Assembly: GCA_010909165.1 (NCBI GenBank)
Contig: VJWM01000196.1
Coordinates: forward strand, 1 to 64,000
Direction: 5' to 3'
From: Anthoceros angustus
Taxonomy: Eukaryota > Streptophyta > Anthocerotopsida > Anthocerotales > Anthocerotaceae
DNA length: 64,000 bases
The notes beneath the pieces are model-generated. The model was given only the letters and a program-made list of their open reading frames with translations. It was not told the origin of the DNA and did no database searches. The position numbers and the translations under genes are program-made. Positions 10,900-19,920 of the stretch are shown one piece after another; the first letter of the stretch is position 1, and each line of letters begins with the position of its first letter.

Positions 10900-10999
10900 T
10901 TTGGTCTCACGAGTGACACTTGCATGTGACTATAGTTTGGTCTCACGAGTGACACTTGCATGTGATTATAGTTTGGTCTCACGAGTGACACTTGCACTC
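10900..10999 (+). repeat. 36-bp tandem repeat, about 2.75 copies
   Basis: Units start at 10,900, 10,936 and 10,972 with core TTGGTCTCACGAGTGACACT. Units 1 and 2 differ by one base (ACTATAG versus ATTATAG). The third is cut after 28 bp and followed by a short CCTT run. Confidence 0.9.
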
Positions 11000-11025
11000 C
11001 ATCCTTCCTTCCTTCCATGTATTCC

Positions 11026-11402
11026 GTTATCAGAGAGTGACACTCCATATCACTCTTCAATCAGAGTTTCCTAGTGCTAGTTGTAGACCTCGTTGCTGGC
11101 CATACTAGGAAAATCTAAAGGAGAAAGAGCTGAGCCGGGGAAGAAACCTCCAATGAGAGTAGACCGGTGGCCCTGAATTGCACTGGCATGGACGCTTGCC
11201 AGCGGGTTAGATCGGTTATCAGAGAGTGACACTCCATATCACTCTTCAATCAGAGTTTCCTAGTGCTAGTTGTAGACCTCGTTGCTGGCCATACTAGGAA
11301 AATCTAAAGGAGAAAGAGCTGAGCCGGGAAGAAACCTCCAGTGAGAGTAGACCGGTGGCCCTGAATTGCACTGGCATGGACGCTTGCCAGCGGGTTAGAT
11401 CG
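11026..11402 (+). repeat. Tandem duplication of a ~189-bp unit
   Basis: Copy 1 is 11,026-11,214 and copy 2 is 11,215-11,402. Both start GTTATCAGAGAGTGACACTC and end GCGGGTTAGATCG. They differ by a single-base deletion in a G run and one A/G change, so the duplication is recent. The unit contains part of the 36-bp repeat motif (gagtgacact). It is joined directly to LINE-derived sequence. Confidence 0.9.
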
Positions 11403-11515
11403 CCCGCAAGGCACTCAAAAGCCCCTAGGCTCATGATGTTCCCAATAGTATCCATGATTATTTTTGGAGGTCCCCTTCGGTTCCCCTAATTTCATCCGGA
11501 GCTTCCAAGATTAGG
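11403..11515. pseudogene. Two LINE-RT scraps in inverted orientation
   Basis: 11,403-11,460 on the minus strand matches the segment at about 14,930-15,000 of the LINE-like RT (reads TIGNIMSLGAFECL-like). Directly beside it, 11,466-11,510 on the plus strand matches 14,714-14,757 (GTCCCCTTCGGTTCCCCT). The two pieces are non-contiguous and opposite in orientation, so the locus was rearranged. Confidence 0.7.
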
Positions 11516-12439
11516 CTCTCACGAATACTTTACATACTCCTAATAAATAGAGATAGGATGAACACATCTATCATAGGATAGAAGAAGAAGAAGAGTTTTA
11601 TTGAGAGGGAAGATAACACTCCCACATAATATGGGTTATATGCACTAGGCACACTATGTACTAGCACATAAGCATACAAGCACACTTGTACATACCACAC
11701 CACACATGTAGGTGGGCTTGGCCTTATATAATCCTCAGCCTTGAATCCCATTGGTCACTTGACCTTGAATCCTATTGGTCACTTGACTTGCCTTGTACTC
11801 TTGGGCTGTCTAGAAGATACTTTCTAAAAGATACTTGACTTTCTAGAAAGTATGCAAGTTTGTTATTTTGATAAATGGAGATTTTATTGAGGTGAAAAAA
11901 CGATGAGAAAAGCCCATCTAGGAGGGGACAACCAAAGGGGACCAGGGGGGCGAGGTGAAGAGGACCAACTGAGCTCCCTACCTAAGAATGCAGGAAGAAT
12001 AAATGGCCTGCAAACCACGAAGGTAGAGGAAGATGCGTCACCTACTGTCGCCGCCTTGTGGAGGATCGCCGTTGAGAGCGCTACCTAGGCCCCCCTGGTA
12101 TACAAAAACATACAAAACCACCCAAAATGCGGAAACTACGGACATGACAAAATTATGGAACAATGAGGTCACTGGCCCTTCATCACACCGACTAAATCGC
12201 CATGAACACAGTATAGGCGCCCGGTAGGTGTACACTCGGCAGGGAAGTGGTGCCGGAGCCGAGAATGCCCGAAACCGATGGATGAACACCTACAAAAACC
12301 AACAAATAGCAAACCAACTTCAGTTTCCGGCGAAATAGGGTTGGGATTTTTTCCAAAACCCCTTTTGATAGGAGAAACCCCTTTCTAAACAGACGCTGTT
12401 GAATACATAGTCCGTCAGAGTGCCAACCCATCTGGTGTG
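11516..12439. other. Intergenic, no gene recognised
   Basis: Low-complexity stretches and a short local repeat (about 11,745-11,785: CCTTGAATCC(C/T)ATTGGTCACTTGAC twice). A 29-bp string at 12,372-12,400 (AAACCCCTTTCTAAACAGAC core) recurs at 16,566-16,594. Confidence 0.4.
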
Positions 12440-12706
12440 ATGCCGAGGAAAAAAGGGAATAAGGTCCATTACCCAAAAAACATACGGGAGGTGTTTGTGA
12501 ATGAAACAGTCATCCTGTATTATGGATTTGTGTTGAACGCACGGAAACGTTTGTATGCAGTGGACAAAAAAGCGATAAGGGATAAGCTCTGCGAGTTGCG
12601 CGGCTTCATACAGCCTGCAAGTCAAAGTGCCGCTGAAGATAGTGATGACAATGTTAGAGAAGCTAGACCAAATGATGACGAAGGATTGAACTCTTGGGAT
12701 GAGTGA
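12440..12706 (+). CDS. Hypothetical ORF, possible TE fragment
   Basis: An 88-codon ATG-initiated frame: PRKKGNKVHYPKNIREVF, then ILYYGFVLNARKRLYAVDK and an acidic end (DDNVREARPNDDEGLNSWDE). It has a protein-like basic-to-acidic layout but I recognise no domain. It lies in a repeat-rich stretch between the 12.37-kb shared string and a Copia fragment, so a transposon-derived remnant is at least as likely as a host gene. Confidence 0.25.
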   Translation: MPRKKGNKVHYPKNIREVFVNETVILYYGFVLNARKRLYAVDKKAIRDKLCELRGFIQPASQSAAEDSDDNVREARPNDDEGLNSWDE

Positions 12707-13036
12707 AACTCAAATCACGGTTTGTCCCGGGGTCCCAGAGTGAATGTTGTACATCCGGTTCAAGATGTTACCGTGTTTTGGAAATACCCTGTCCGCGGCT
12801 TTTGTTGTGTCCTTATGAAACCACATTTTCCTTCCAAAACTGAATTTACGGTCGTCCCTTCCCGGTAGAGACGGCCTTCCTTACAGGTCCCACTTTGCAT
12901 TAATCCCATAGATTCGAGTTTACGACAACCATTCGACAAAAACATTACTGGTTGGAAAGTAGTAACGTTAATGGGTGACACCCTTTTTTTCGAAGATGTT
13001 TTCTGGAATGATTAATAAACGCTATTTTAGGGCCCA

Positions 13037-13103
13037 ACAAAAACCCCCTTCAGAGATTATTTACGGAAAACCCCCATCAAGATTATTCACCCCCTTCAAA
13101 AAT
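13037..13103. repeat. Short G/C-tract repeat at a Copia breakpoint
   Basis: The plus strand carries AACCCCCTTCAGAG, AAAACCCCCATCA and TTCACCCCCTTC at intervals of about 22-28 bp. The same arrangement occurs at about 464-530, at the RNase H end of the first Copia remnant. Here it abuts the truncated start of the second Copia fragment. Confidence 0.6.
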
Positions 13104-13104
13104 T

Positions 13105-13802
13105 ATGGTGTTGTATGTTAAGGTTGATAACTTCTTCCAAGCTAGAGGTTTCAAGAAAACCAATGGAGATTCGAACATGTATGTGAAAAGAGTGGGAGAG
13201 TTCATAATAATCATTGTTGTATATGTGGATGATCTGATCCTTGTTTGCGACGATTTGGAACTCTTAGACAATACGAAGAAGAGTCTTAATGATAGTTTTG
13301 ATATGAGGGATCTAGGTAAACTTCATTACTTTATAGTGATAGAAGTAATGAGACACAGGGCTAACGAGAAGATCTCTTAGAGCCAAAAGACATATGGTAA
13401 GAATGTCCTGAAGTACTTTGGAATGCAAGGGTGCAAGCCTGTGAAGACACCAATGGTGCTTAATAAGAAGCTCACTGAAGTAGAATATATGCCAACATGC
13501 TTTGCAGTCATGGAGACGATATGGTTGTGTAACTTGCTAGAGGAGATGGGATTCAAGCAAAAGGAAGCAACAACAATCTTCAATGACAATCAAGGTTGCA
13601 TCTTCTTAGCAAGAATGCAACTTTTCATGCTAGAACCAAGCACATCGAAGTGAAACATCACTTTGAAAGAGAGAAGGTAAAGTCAAAGGAGGTAAAGCTA
13701 GAGAATTGTCCAACAGGAGACATGCCGGCAGATATTTTGACCAAATGCTTGACTTTAGACAAACATGCTAGGTTTAGCAAGATGCTAAGCCTAAGGGAAT
13801 AA
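13105..13802 (+). pseudogene. Truncated Copia RT/RNase H
   Basis: Starts inside reverse transcriptase (LYVKVDNFFQARGFKKTNGD) and includes the catalytic YVDDLILV at 13,222-13,245, then MRDLGKLHYF. A stop interrupts at 13,378 and a frame continues with FGMQGCKPVKTPM. The sequence then jumps from KKLTE directly to the end of RNase H (WLCNLLEEMGFKQKEA, NDNQGCIFLA), an internal deletion. After a frameshift at about 13,615 it ends with KHIEVKHHFERE and LTKCLTLDKH. It is 5'-truncated and inactive. Confidence 0.88.
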
Positions 13803-13813
13803 TTTTGATATGT

Positions 13814-13928
13814 TGAGTGGGAGTGTTAGAAATGATTTATCACAACATATAAAAAAATGTTATGAATAGTGCCCTAAAAACAGGTTATGAAGAGTGCCCT
13901 AAAAATAACAAAGATCCATCTAGTGGCT
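13814..13928 (+). repeat. Polypurine tract and 3' LTR stub, with a 25-bp tandem
   Basis: GAGTGGGAG at about 13,814-13,822 is a polypurine tract, followed by TGTTAGAAATG, the start of a Copia LTR. The LTR is cut within about 100 bp. Inside it, TATGAA(T/G)AGTGCCCTAAAAA is repeated twice. LINE-like sequence begins near 13,928. Confidence 0.65.
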
Positions 13929-15290
13929 TCCCAGAGCTCTTTTCTCTGGCCGCTGCGGTGGCTCGGGTGAGACGCCTCACCGGATTTCCCATGTTCTTGC
14001 AGCTAGTAGGCTTGTCGCTATGGACAAGCCTGCCCCAGGCTCGGGCGTGCGCCCACTCGCAGTCGGGGAAGCCTTCATGCGGCTACTCAGCCGCACTATT
14101 GCCCTTCAGTGCCGCTCTCTTCTCCAGTAGCACCTCAACCCCCCTTCAATTTGGCATTGCCACTCCGGGGGGCTGTGAGTCTGTGGTGCTTGGAGTGAAG
14201 GCATGCCTTGATACCCACCCGGAGTGGGTAGTCTTACAGGTTGATGTCGAGAACGCCTTCAATACCATTTCTAGGAGCGTCATCTTCGAGGAGCTTAGGG
14301 ATCTTTGGCGGCGTCAGGGAGCCTTATACCTTTTGTCCGGTTTCTCGGAGGTCCTCCAACCTCTACTACCAAAGACAAGAACGTCTCTTTAGGATTCTTG
14401 TCTCTGTCTTGGAATCGCAATTACCAGTAAGCGACCCCTTAGGGTGCTCTCTTTGCCATTGCTCACTATAGGGCCCTATCTAGGGCCGCCTTCTCAACGC
14501 GCGACTGTGTCTTCCCTTCACTGGCAGACGACTCTCACATCCTCGGGCCTGGGGACAAAGTCAAGGAGGCATTTGAGCTCTTCTCTCATAAGCTTTCTTT
14601 GGTGGGCTTGAAGGTTAAGCTGTCCAAGTGCCACATCTGGTCTCCGTCGGGGATTTTACCTACTTTGCAGTTTCCCGCTGGGGAGATTGCTCCAGCTTTG
14701 GGACTGCGGATTCTAGGGGTCCCCTTCGGTTCCCCTGACTTCATCGGGAGCTTCCTGAACCAGGCCCTCGCAGAGGACCTCTCCATGTCGAGGACCTCCC
14801 TTTGCTGGAGGATACATAGGTGGCCTTTGGAATTCTTTCCTCCTGTTTTGCTAGGCGCCCTGATTACCTCATCCGTACGCTGTCTCCGTCCTCGACACTT
14901 TTGTCTCGGCTGCGGCGGTTTGATAGAAAGATTATGAATACTCTTGGGGACATCTTGGGCTCAGGGGCTTTTGAGTGCCCTATGGGTGATCGGCGCGTCC
15001 GCCACAGCAATTTGGAGGCCGTCTGCTCTCATTGGAGGTCTCTTCCCGTGGCTTTCCCAGTGATTGGGCCCTCTACCTCTGCTTGGCTTCTCGGTTCATC
15101 CTCCATGACAGGCCCTTTCTAGAGGATCTCGTATCAGGTGTGGAGGAGGGAACCTTCTCTCTCCAAACGTCCTTGAGGCAAGCTAGGGACATTCTACTTT
15201 CTCGACATTTATTACTGATGGTTTCAGGGTGTTGCAGGCATCCCTACTCGAGGTGCATGCACTGTACAAAAAGAACACGAAAAATGATCT
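13928..15290 (+). pseudogene. LINE-like (non-LTR) reverse transcriptase remnant
   Basis: Several frames join into a non-LTR-type RT. PGGCESVVLGVKACL and VVLQVDVENAFNTISR (about 14,170-14,265) hold the first catalytic Asp. DPLGCSLCH-like reading (about 14,430) is the conserved GDPLG region. LADDSHILGPGDKVKEAFEL (from 14,521) has the ADD active site with Leu in place of the usual Tyr. LVGLKVKLSKCHIWSPSG, LRILGVPFGSPDFIGSFL and RRPDYLIRTLSPSS follow. At least three frameshifts or stops are present. No endonuclease domain or polyA tail could be assigned. Confidence 0.8.
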
Positions 15291-16785
15291 TCTAATGGGG
15301 AAGCATTTCCTTTTGGCGGTCTGAGGATGTGCCAGAACTCCCGACAAAATAACAAGTAGCAGACATCGGCGGAGGTTCACCTAGACCACTCTTATATACC
15401 TATCCTATGCCCTAATGCGACGAAGAATACCCTATCGCCTTTTTATTCTTTACGGTGTTTAGTCTTTTTCGTGATGACCTAATCTAGGGTTATCATCAAA
15501 CATGCCGGGGCCCGGTGGGTGAACAAGTGCATGCACCGAGGCAAGGGGCCGGGTGCACGCCTTGTCGTGCACCACGGGCGAGGGGCACGGGGGGCAGGAT
15601 GCGGTCTTGTGCGTCTTGCACCGAGAGAAGGGGCCGGAGTCTTGGCCACATGCGCACGAGAACAGAGGCCCAAGTGTGCACACTTGCGTGCACCCAAGGT
15701 CAAGAAGGGCTCGGAGCATGAACCCAAATGGTTCATGCCTCCTAGTGCATTCCCACACGGTTCATCCAAAGAAAAAGAGCAAAAGTCTTTAAAAACCCTA
15801 AAAACCCCTTAAAAAATTACAAAAAAGTCCAGTTTTTTGAGGCAAGTGCGCGCACTTGCTCTAAAATTTTGACAATTTTTTACATTTTTTTGTATTTGTT
15901 TTGATATTTTTGTTGTTTCAAAGGGTTCCTTTCGACGTTTTCAACCTTTTTTGTGCAGCTCCCTAATGTGGATATGTTCTTATCTTTACTTAACCCTCAT
16001 CTTTTTTCTAGTGGTTAAAACTTTGAACTAGTAGTGAGAACCTTTTGCATCTTGAGACGTTTGGCGTGGGCCCACCTCTAAGTGCAGACCATGCCACTCT
16101 CATTCTCGCACTAGACGTGGATCAAGAGCATCAGGCCAAAGAAGATATTATTGTCCCAATGTCTAAGGAACAAAGTCTGTAAAATTCTCGGGCGAGAGTA
16201 TAGTCATAGGATTGACTAGTATGAATGAAAGGTTGCGCAAACAAGTTTGCGAATTAAACAAGCCCTAAAAACTCTAAATGTTTGTATCGTCCAACACCGC
16301 AATGATTGCGGATGTTGGAGCTTAGATGTGGCGCGCATAAGTTTGCCAATTTTGTGTCCAGTTTGAAAAAAAGCGAGCGAGAATGGGACTTTAGGTTTTT
16401 GCCACGTACTTGCAATCTACAATCTCAAATAACGTGTATCAAAACAATTATTCAAAAGGTTGCGGTAACATGTCTGAGAAATATCAAAAAGCTTGATTAT
16501 AGTGCGGATTTTTTCAAGTGCAAAAAGGGGTCCGGCCAAGTCCGTGTGCAAAAAGGGGTTTCAAGAGAAACCCCTTTCTAAACAGACGCTGTTATTCCTA
16601 CACATATCTCTCTACGTACGCATCTGTGTGCTCGGTCCAATACCAGTGGATAAGAAAGTGAGGTCGTGGTGCATCTAGCTTCGCGTCAATGACCTCCCCA
16701 ATCTAGAATGGCTTGTGATGAGTGTCCATAGTGCTTGGCACTGCCAGAAACATTCCCTTCCAGATTTCCGTTATGTCCCCATTCA
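15291..16785. other. Intergenic, no gene recognised
   Basis: 15,500-15,760 is GC-rich with open frames on both strands and no recognisable motif. 15,780-16,020 is T-rich. 16,500-16,600 contains AAAAAGGGGT twice and the string shared with 12,372. Nothing supports a gene. Confidence 0.4.
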
Positions 16786-17103
16786 TCCGCGTCATTCCCA
16801 CTGTTGCCTTCCGGCACTTTGATATGCCCCTTATGACGTGACTTTCATTTGACGGCCAGCCGGGCGCGCACCAATCCCGTGTCGTTGCAATAAGGGGTCC
16901 GTTCCCAAGGGAATGACTTGTTCCGTGCTTACACGTCCGTTGCTCGTTCTCCCCCTTGTCGTTGGGAAGGGTGTCTATCTGAGACCACAACACGGTCGTT
17001 TTCCGCTTCCTAGTTACTTCTACTCGTCCACCGTACAGGCCCAGAGTGGCCAAACGTTTAAGGACTCGTTTGCGTCCGTTGCCTACTGACCTGTGTCATG
17101 CCG
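16786..17103. repeat. Fragment of the family-X flank
   Basis: GACGGCCAGCCGGGCG, then CCGTGTCGT and GGGGTCCGTTCCCAAG at 16,853-16,915 recur at 43,668-43,727. GGCCAAACGTTTAAGGACTC near 17,047 matches the left edge of family X at 43,855 and 52,888. The fragment ends where the Gypsy LTR begins, which suggests the Gypsy element inserted into an older repeat. Confidence 0.6.
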
Positions 17104-17293
17104 TGTGATACTAATCTCTGCACTTGGGTTTAGTGTTTGATTAGCATTAATTAATCTAATTACTTATCTTTAAGTAAGTAATTAGTGTTAATTAATCTAA
17201 AGTGCTTATGTTAATTGAGCATTGATTAGTGTTAATTAATCTAATGTGCTTATGTTAATTAAGCATTGATTAGTGTTAATTAAACATGGTTAG

Positions 17294-17441
17294 CAATAGC
17301 TAAGTGGATAAGCTCAAGTAATATGCTTTGGCATATTCCTTGCATATTATAGTGTATTCTTAGGATACAATAGCTAAGTGGATAAGCTCAAGTAATATGC
17401 TTTGGCATATTCCTTGCATATTATAGTGTATTCTTAGGATA
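17294..17441 (+). repeat. 74-bp tandem duplication upstream of the TATA box
   Basis: CAATAGCTAAGTGGATAAGC begins at 17,294 and again at 17,368. The two copies appear identical through TTCTTAGGATA. They lie 55-200 bp upstream of the TATA box, the position of enhancer repeats in LTR promoters. Confidence 0.9.
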
Positions 17442-17497
17442 TTTCCGGCATATCGATGCCGCCAATAGGATATCTTATGAATATGCCGATGCGAGTC

Positions 17498-17505
17498 TAT
17501 ATATA
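17498..17505 (+). promoter_or_regulatory. TATA box in the putative Gypsy LTR
   Basis: TATATATA within the palindrome GTCTATATATAGAC. The flanking sequence is AT-rich upstream and turns more GC-rich downstream, as at a transcription start. If the LTR call is right, this drives the methyltransferase-RT-integrase transcript. Confidence 0.55.
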
Positions 17506-17967
17506 GACCCTTCCATTGAGGACAAGCTCGGATCATAGCTTGTCCTCTAGATATCTCAATGCAAGGGTGTTGTGAGGAGGCCAAAGCTATGACTCAGAGG
17601 CGATGTGTGAGGAATTTGCGTGTTGTTCTCGTGGGGAGAGTGTGTTTGTGCCACGACGCTGTCCTCACATCCCCATAGCAGCGTAGCCATGGCCGGCTCG
17701 GTGCGTCTCGAGCAGAGCTCACTACCACTTGATGCGTGAGGCGCAGGCTCCGGATCAGGCAGACACTGGGTGCCAAAGCAACAGCAACAACAAGGCATCA
17801 TGGCTCCGCCACCACAACGCTTAATCACCACCACACAGGCGGGTCTTGGAGCTCGGCGGCAACAAAGGTATGGAGGATGGTGCAAGAGGACCCGATTGTC
17901 CTATGGGAGTAACATAAGTTCTTGCCTAGGGTTGAGCTGTTTGTGACCTAAACACCTGTGTCATCAC

Positions 17968-18890
17968 ATGGCGACCTCGGGAAGCGGCATAGTGCTCGTG
18001 GAACTCTTTGGAGGCATCGATCCTTGGCAGCGGTGCTAAAGTGTGGCATCAAAGTGCGAAGATCGTGCATTGTGACCCGGATCCAAAAGCAAGGATTGTG
18101 TCACGTGCGAAGAGACTTGATGGGGAGTACCTAACCTCCTAACGTGAGTCGGTGAAGGGTTACAGGAGGCCGATGGATGTTCGCATGATAGGGTTGTCCC
18201 ATTTGAGTTGTCTTGGGCAACCGGTGGACCTTGTCATCGCAGTTGGGAGTGTCAAGGACTATCCTCTGCGGGCAAGGGTCAAGGTCGAAGGATCCACGAA
18301 CAAAGATTGTTCTATGACGATGAGGATCTTGCGCTTGATCCGTAAAGGGCAAGAAAGGCCTTGTGGATACATGTTGGAGAATGTGCCGGCATGAGCGTGA
18401 AGAAGCAAGTTCGGGAGGACTTTGCCACGATCCGAGGAGTGTTGGGTCGGGAGCTTCTATTGGATGCGACTCAATTTGGTTCGAGGGCTCATAGGTTGAG
18501 GTCCATGTGGACTAACCTTGCTCCCTTGGAACATTTGAAGTGTGCGAGGTCGTTCACCAAGCGACCTAATCATGTTGTCAAGGATGTGCTAGCATCGGAA
18601 GGCATGCCCAACAAGTCATCAAGACGACAAGCCGCCGTGACTGAACACGCTGGACACCCCATGGCGGCTTGGCCAACCTTTGTGTCTAAGTCCAAGTCTT
18701 ACGCCTTCGGGAACCATGGCCCCGGCGTTGTGGTGGACAGACATGGCGAGGCCTTGGGAGAGCCAACTGACACAGAGAGGAGTTGGCCATGGGATTTGAT
18801 GCCGGAGCCACGAAGACACCGGGAGTGACCGAGAAGGAACGGTGTCGATTGCTTGGGCAAGCATTTGACGTGAACATGATGACCGGTTGT
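17968..18890 (+). pseudogene. C5-cytosine DNA methyltransferase domain (retroelement-borne, frameshifted)
   Basis: A DNA (cytosine-5) methyltransferase catalytic domain, which transfers methyl from S-adenosylmethionine to DNA cytosine. The frame opens with ATG at 17,968 (MATSGSGIVLVELFGGI). Motif I is ELFGGI (18,001-18,018). LAAVLKCGIKV and VHCDPDPKARIVSRAKRL correspond to the motif II/III region. Motif IV is PVDLVIA followed after a 1-nt shift by WECQGLSSAGKG, with the catalytic Cys codon at 18,250-18,252; the usual Pro before Cys is Glu. Motif VI is MLENVPA (Glu-Asn-Val at 18,377-18,385). Motif VIII is LLLDATQFGSRAHRLRSMWT (about 18,452-18,511). A variable target-recognition stretch follows, then LLGQAFDVN (about 18,849-18,875), like motif X. 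About six frame breaks occur. It lies directly upstream of Gypsy RT and is too short (about 300 codons) for a host DNMT1/CMT with BAH or chromo domains. Confidence 0.88.
17969..17986 (+). other. Putative primer binding site
   Basis: TGGCGACCTCGGGAAGCG follows the LTR end without a gap. Many plant Gypsy elements use TGGCG-type sites, but I cannot match this to a specific tRNA. It also encodes the first residues of the methyltransferase frame. Confidence 0.4.
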
Positions 18891-19059
18891 TTAGCTACTG
18901 AGTCGCTACCAACTTCAAACCAAGAAGGCGGGGTTGAAGCGGCGGGGTTCGGTGGGTGAAGGACATTCGGCACTCGCATCTCAACAGGAGAAGGCGAGTT
19001 TGGAGGGCAAGGAGGCGAGCACGTAGAGGCGTGCAAGCCATCGAGCCACAACCACATGA

Positions 19060-19920
19060 GTGGTTAACAGCGCCGAGTTGAAGAGCAATCAGCGTCGGCT
19101 AAAGGAGTTGTTGGAGGCATCGCGACATGTGTTTGCTTTCACGCTTGCGGAGATGGGGAAGTACACCAAAGGGAAGTTCCACATAGAATCGACCACGGAT
19201 GAACCAAAGGTTCCGCAGAGGCTGTGCTCAGAAGGCCGAGTGGGATTTGGTTGAGAATCGATGCCAAGAGCTTCTCAAGCTAGGGCTGATTCGACGATCT
19301 AACTCGCAGACGCATGCGCGGCTTCCAAAAAGAAGGATGAGAATGGATTGTGGACGAGAGGAGAATGTGTGGTGACTATCGGCCGTTGAACGAGCGAATC
19401 CCACATGACCACTATCCCATGCCGACGGTCAAGAGATCTTCGACACCATTGGGTCTCGCCAAGTTCTTCTCAACATTGGACTTGAGGCTAGGGTTTCACC
19501 AAGTAGAGATCGAAGAAGACAAGAAGAAAACGCGGCTGGGCGTAGATTGCTTGTACGAGTGGAATTACATGCCATTTGGTTGAAGACATCGCCAACGCAG
19601 CTCCAAAGGTACATGGACAATGAGCTCAAGGACTTGCATTTCGCCAAGTGCTACATTGATGACGTCATCATCTTCAGCAATACCTTTGAGGAGCATCTAC
19701 AACATCTTCGAGCAGCCTTTGCTAGATCGGGGCTTTTGAAGGCCCATCCAGGAAGTGTCGATTTGGAGAGGATAAGGTGTTGTACTTGGGTCATTGGATC
19801 ACGCCCGACGGATCTCGCCGCATGCCACCAAGGTGGAGGCAATCGCGCGCATTCCCAGGCCAAACGACATCTCGAAGTTGAGGGCATTCTTGGGTTTGGC
19901 AGGTTACTACAGGAAGTTCA
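19060..19920 (+). pseudogene. Gypsy reverse transcriptase, first part
   Basis: RT typical of Ty3/Gypsy elements. An entry segment (LKELLEASRHVFAFTLAEMG) is followed by a frameshift and AEWDLVENRCQELLKLGLIR. The fingers and palm read RMCGDYRPLNERIPHDHYPM, FFSTLDLRLGFHQVEIEEDK and YEWNYMPFG. The active site is CYIDDVIIFS with Asp-Asp at 19,658-19,663. THEEHLQHLR-like helix and LGLAGYYRKFI end the domain. The coding line is cut at 19,920 by the nested Copia and resumes at 25,766. At least five frameshifts. Confidence 0.92.
19916..19920 (+). repeat. Target site duplication, left copy
   Basis: GTTCA precedes the 5' LTR and is repeated at 25,761-25,765 after the 3' LTR. Removing the insert and one copy leaves the Gypsy frame continuous across the junction, which confirms the insertion point. 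Confidence 0.92.

Larger units (their letters stand above)
17104..17968 (+). repeat. Putative 5' LTR of the Gypsy-type element
   Basis: Begins TGTGATAC and ends GTCATCACA, an inverted pair TGTGAT/ATCACA. It contains a TATA box and is followed directly by a TGGCGACC primer-site-like sequence. AT-rich tandem motifs (TTAATTAATCTAA) fill 17,140-17,290. No second copy lies in the window, so the boundaries rest on termini and context only. Confidence 0.55.

Noticed and set aside
10900-10999. 36-bp repeats as a CRISPR-like array
   Set aside because: Units are directly abutting with no spacers, only about three copies, in a plant nuclear context.
15480-15815. Cluster of overlapping open frames on both strands
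   Set aside because: Open in several frames because of GC-rich, stop-poor composition; no motif or homology recognised.
17968-18890. Host chromomethylase or DNMT1 pseudogene
   Set aside because: No BAH, RFD or chromodomain, no introns, motifs packed in about 300 codons, and placement between an LTR-like sequence and Gypsy RT favour a retroelement gene.
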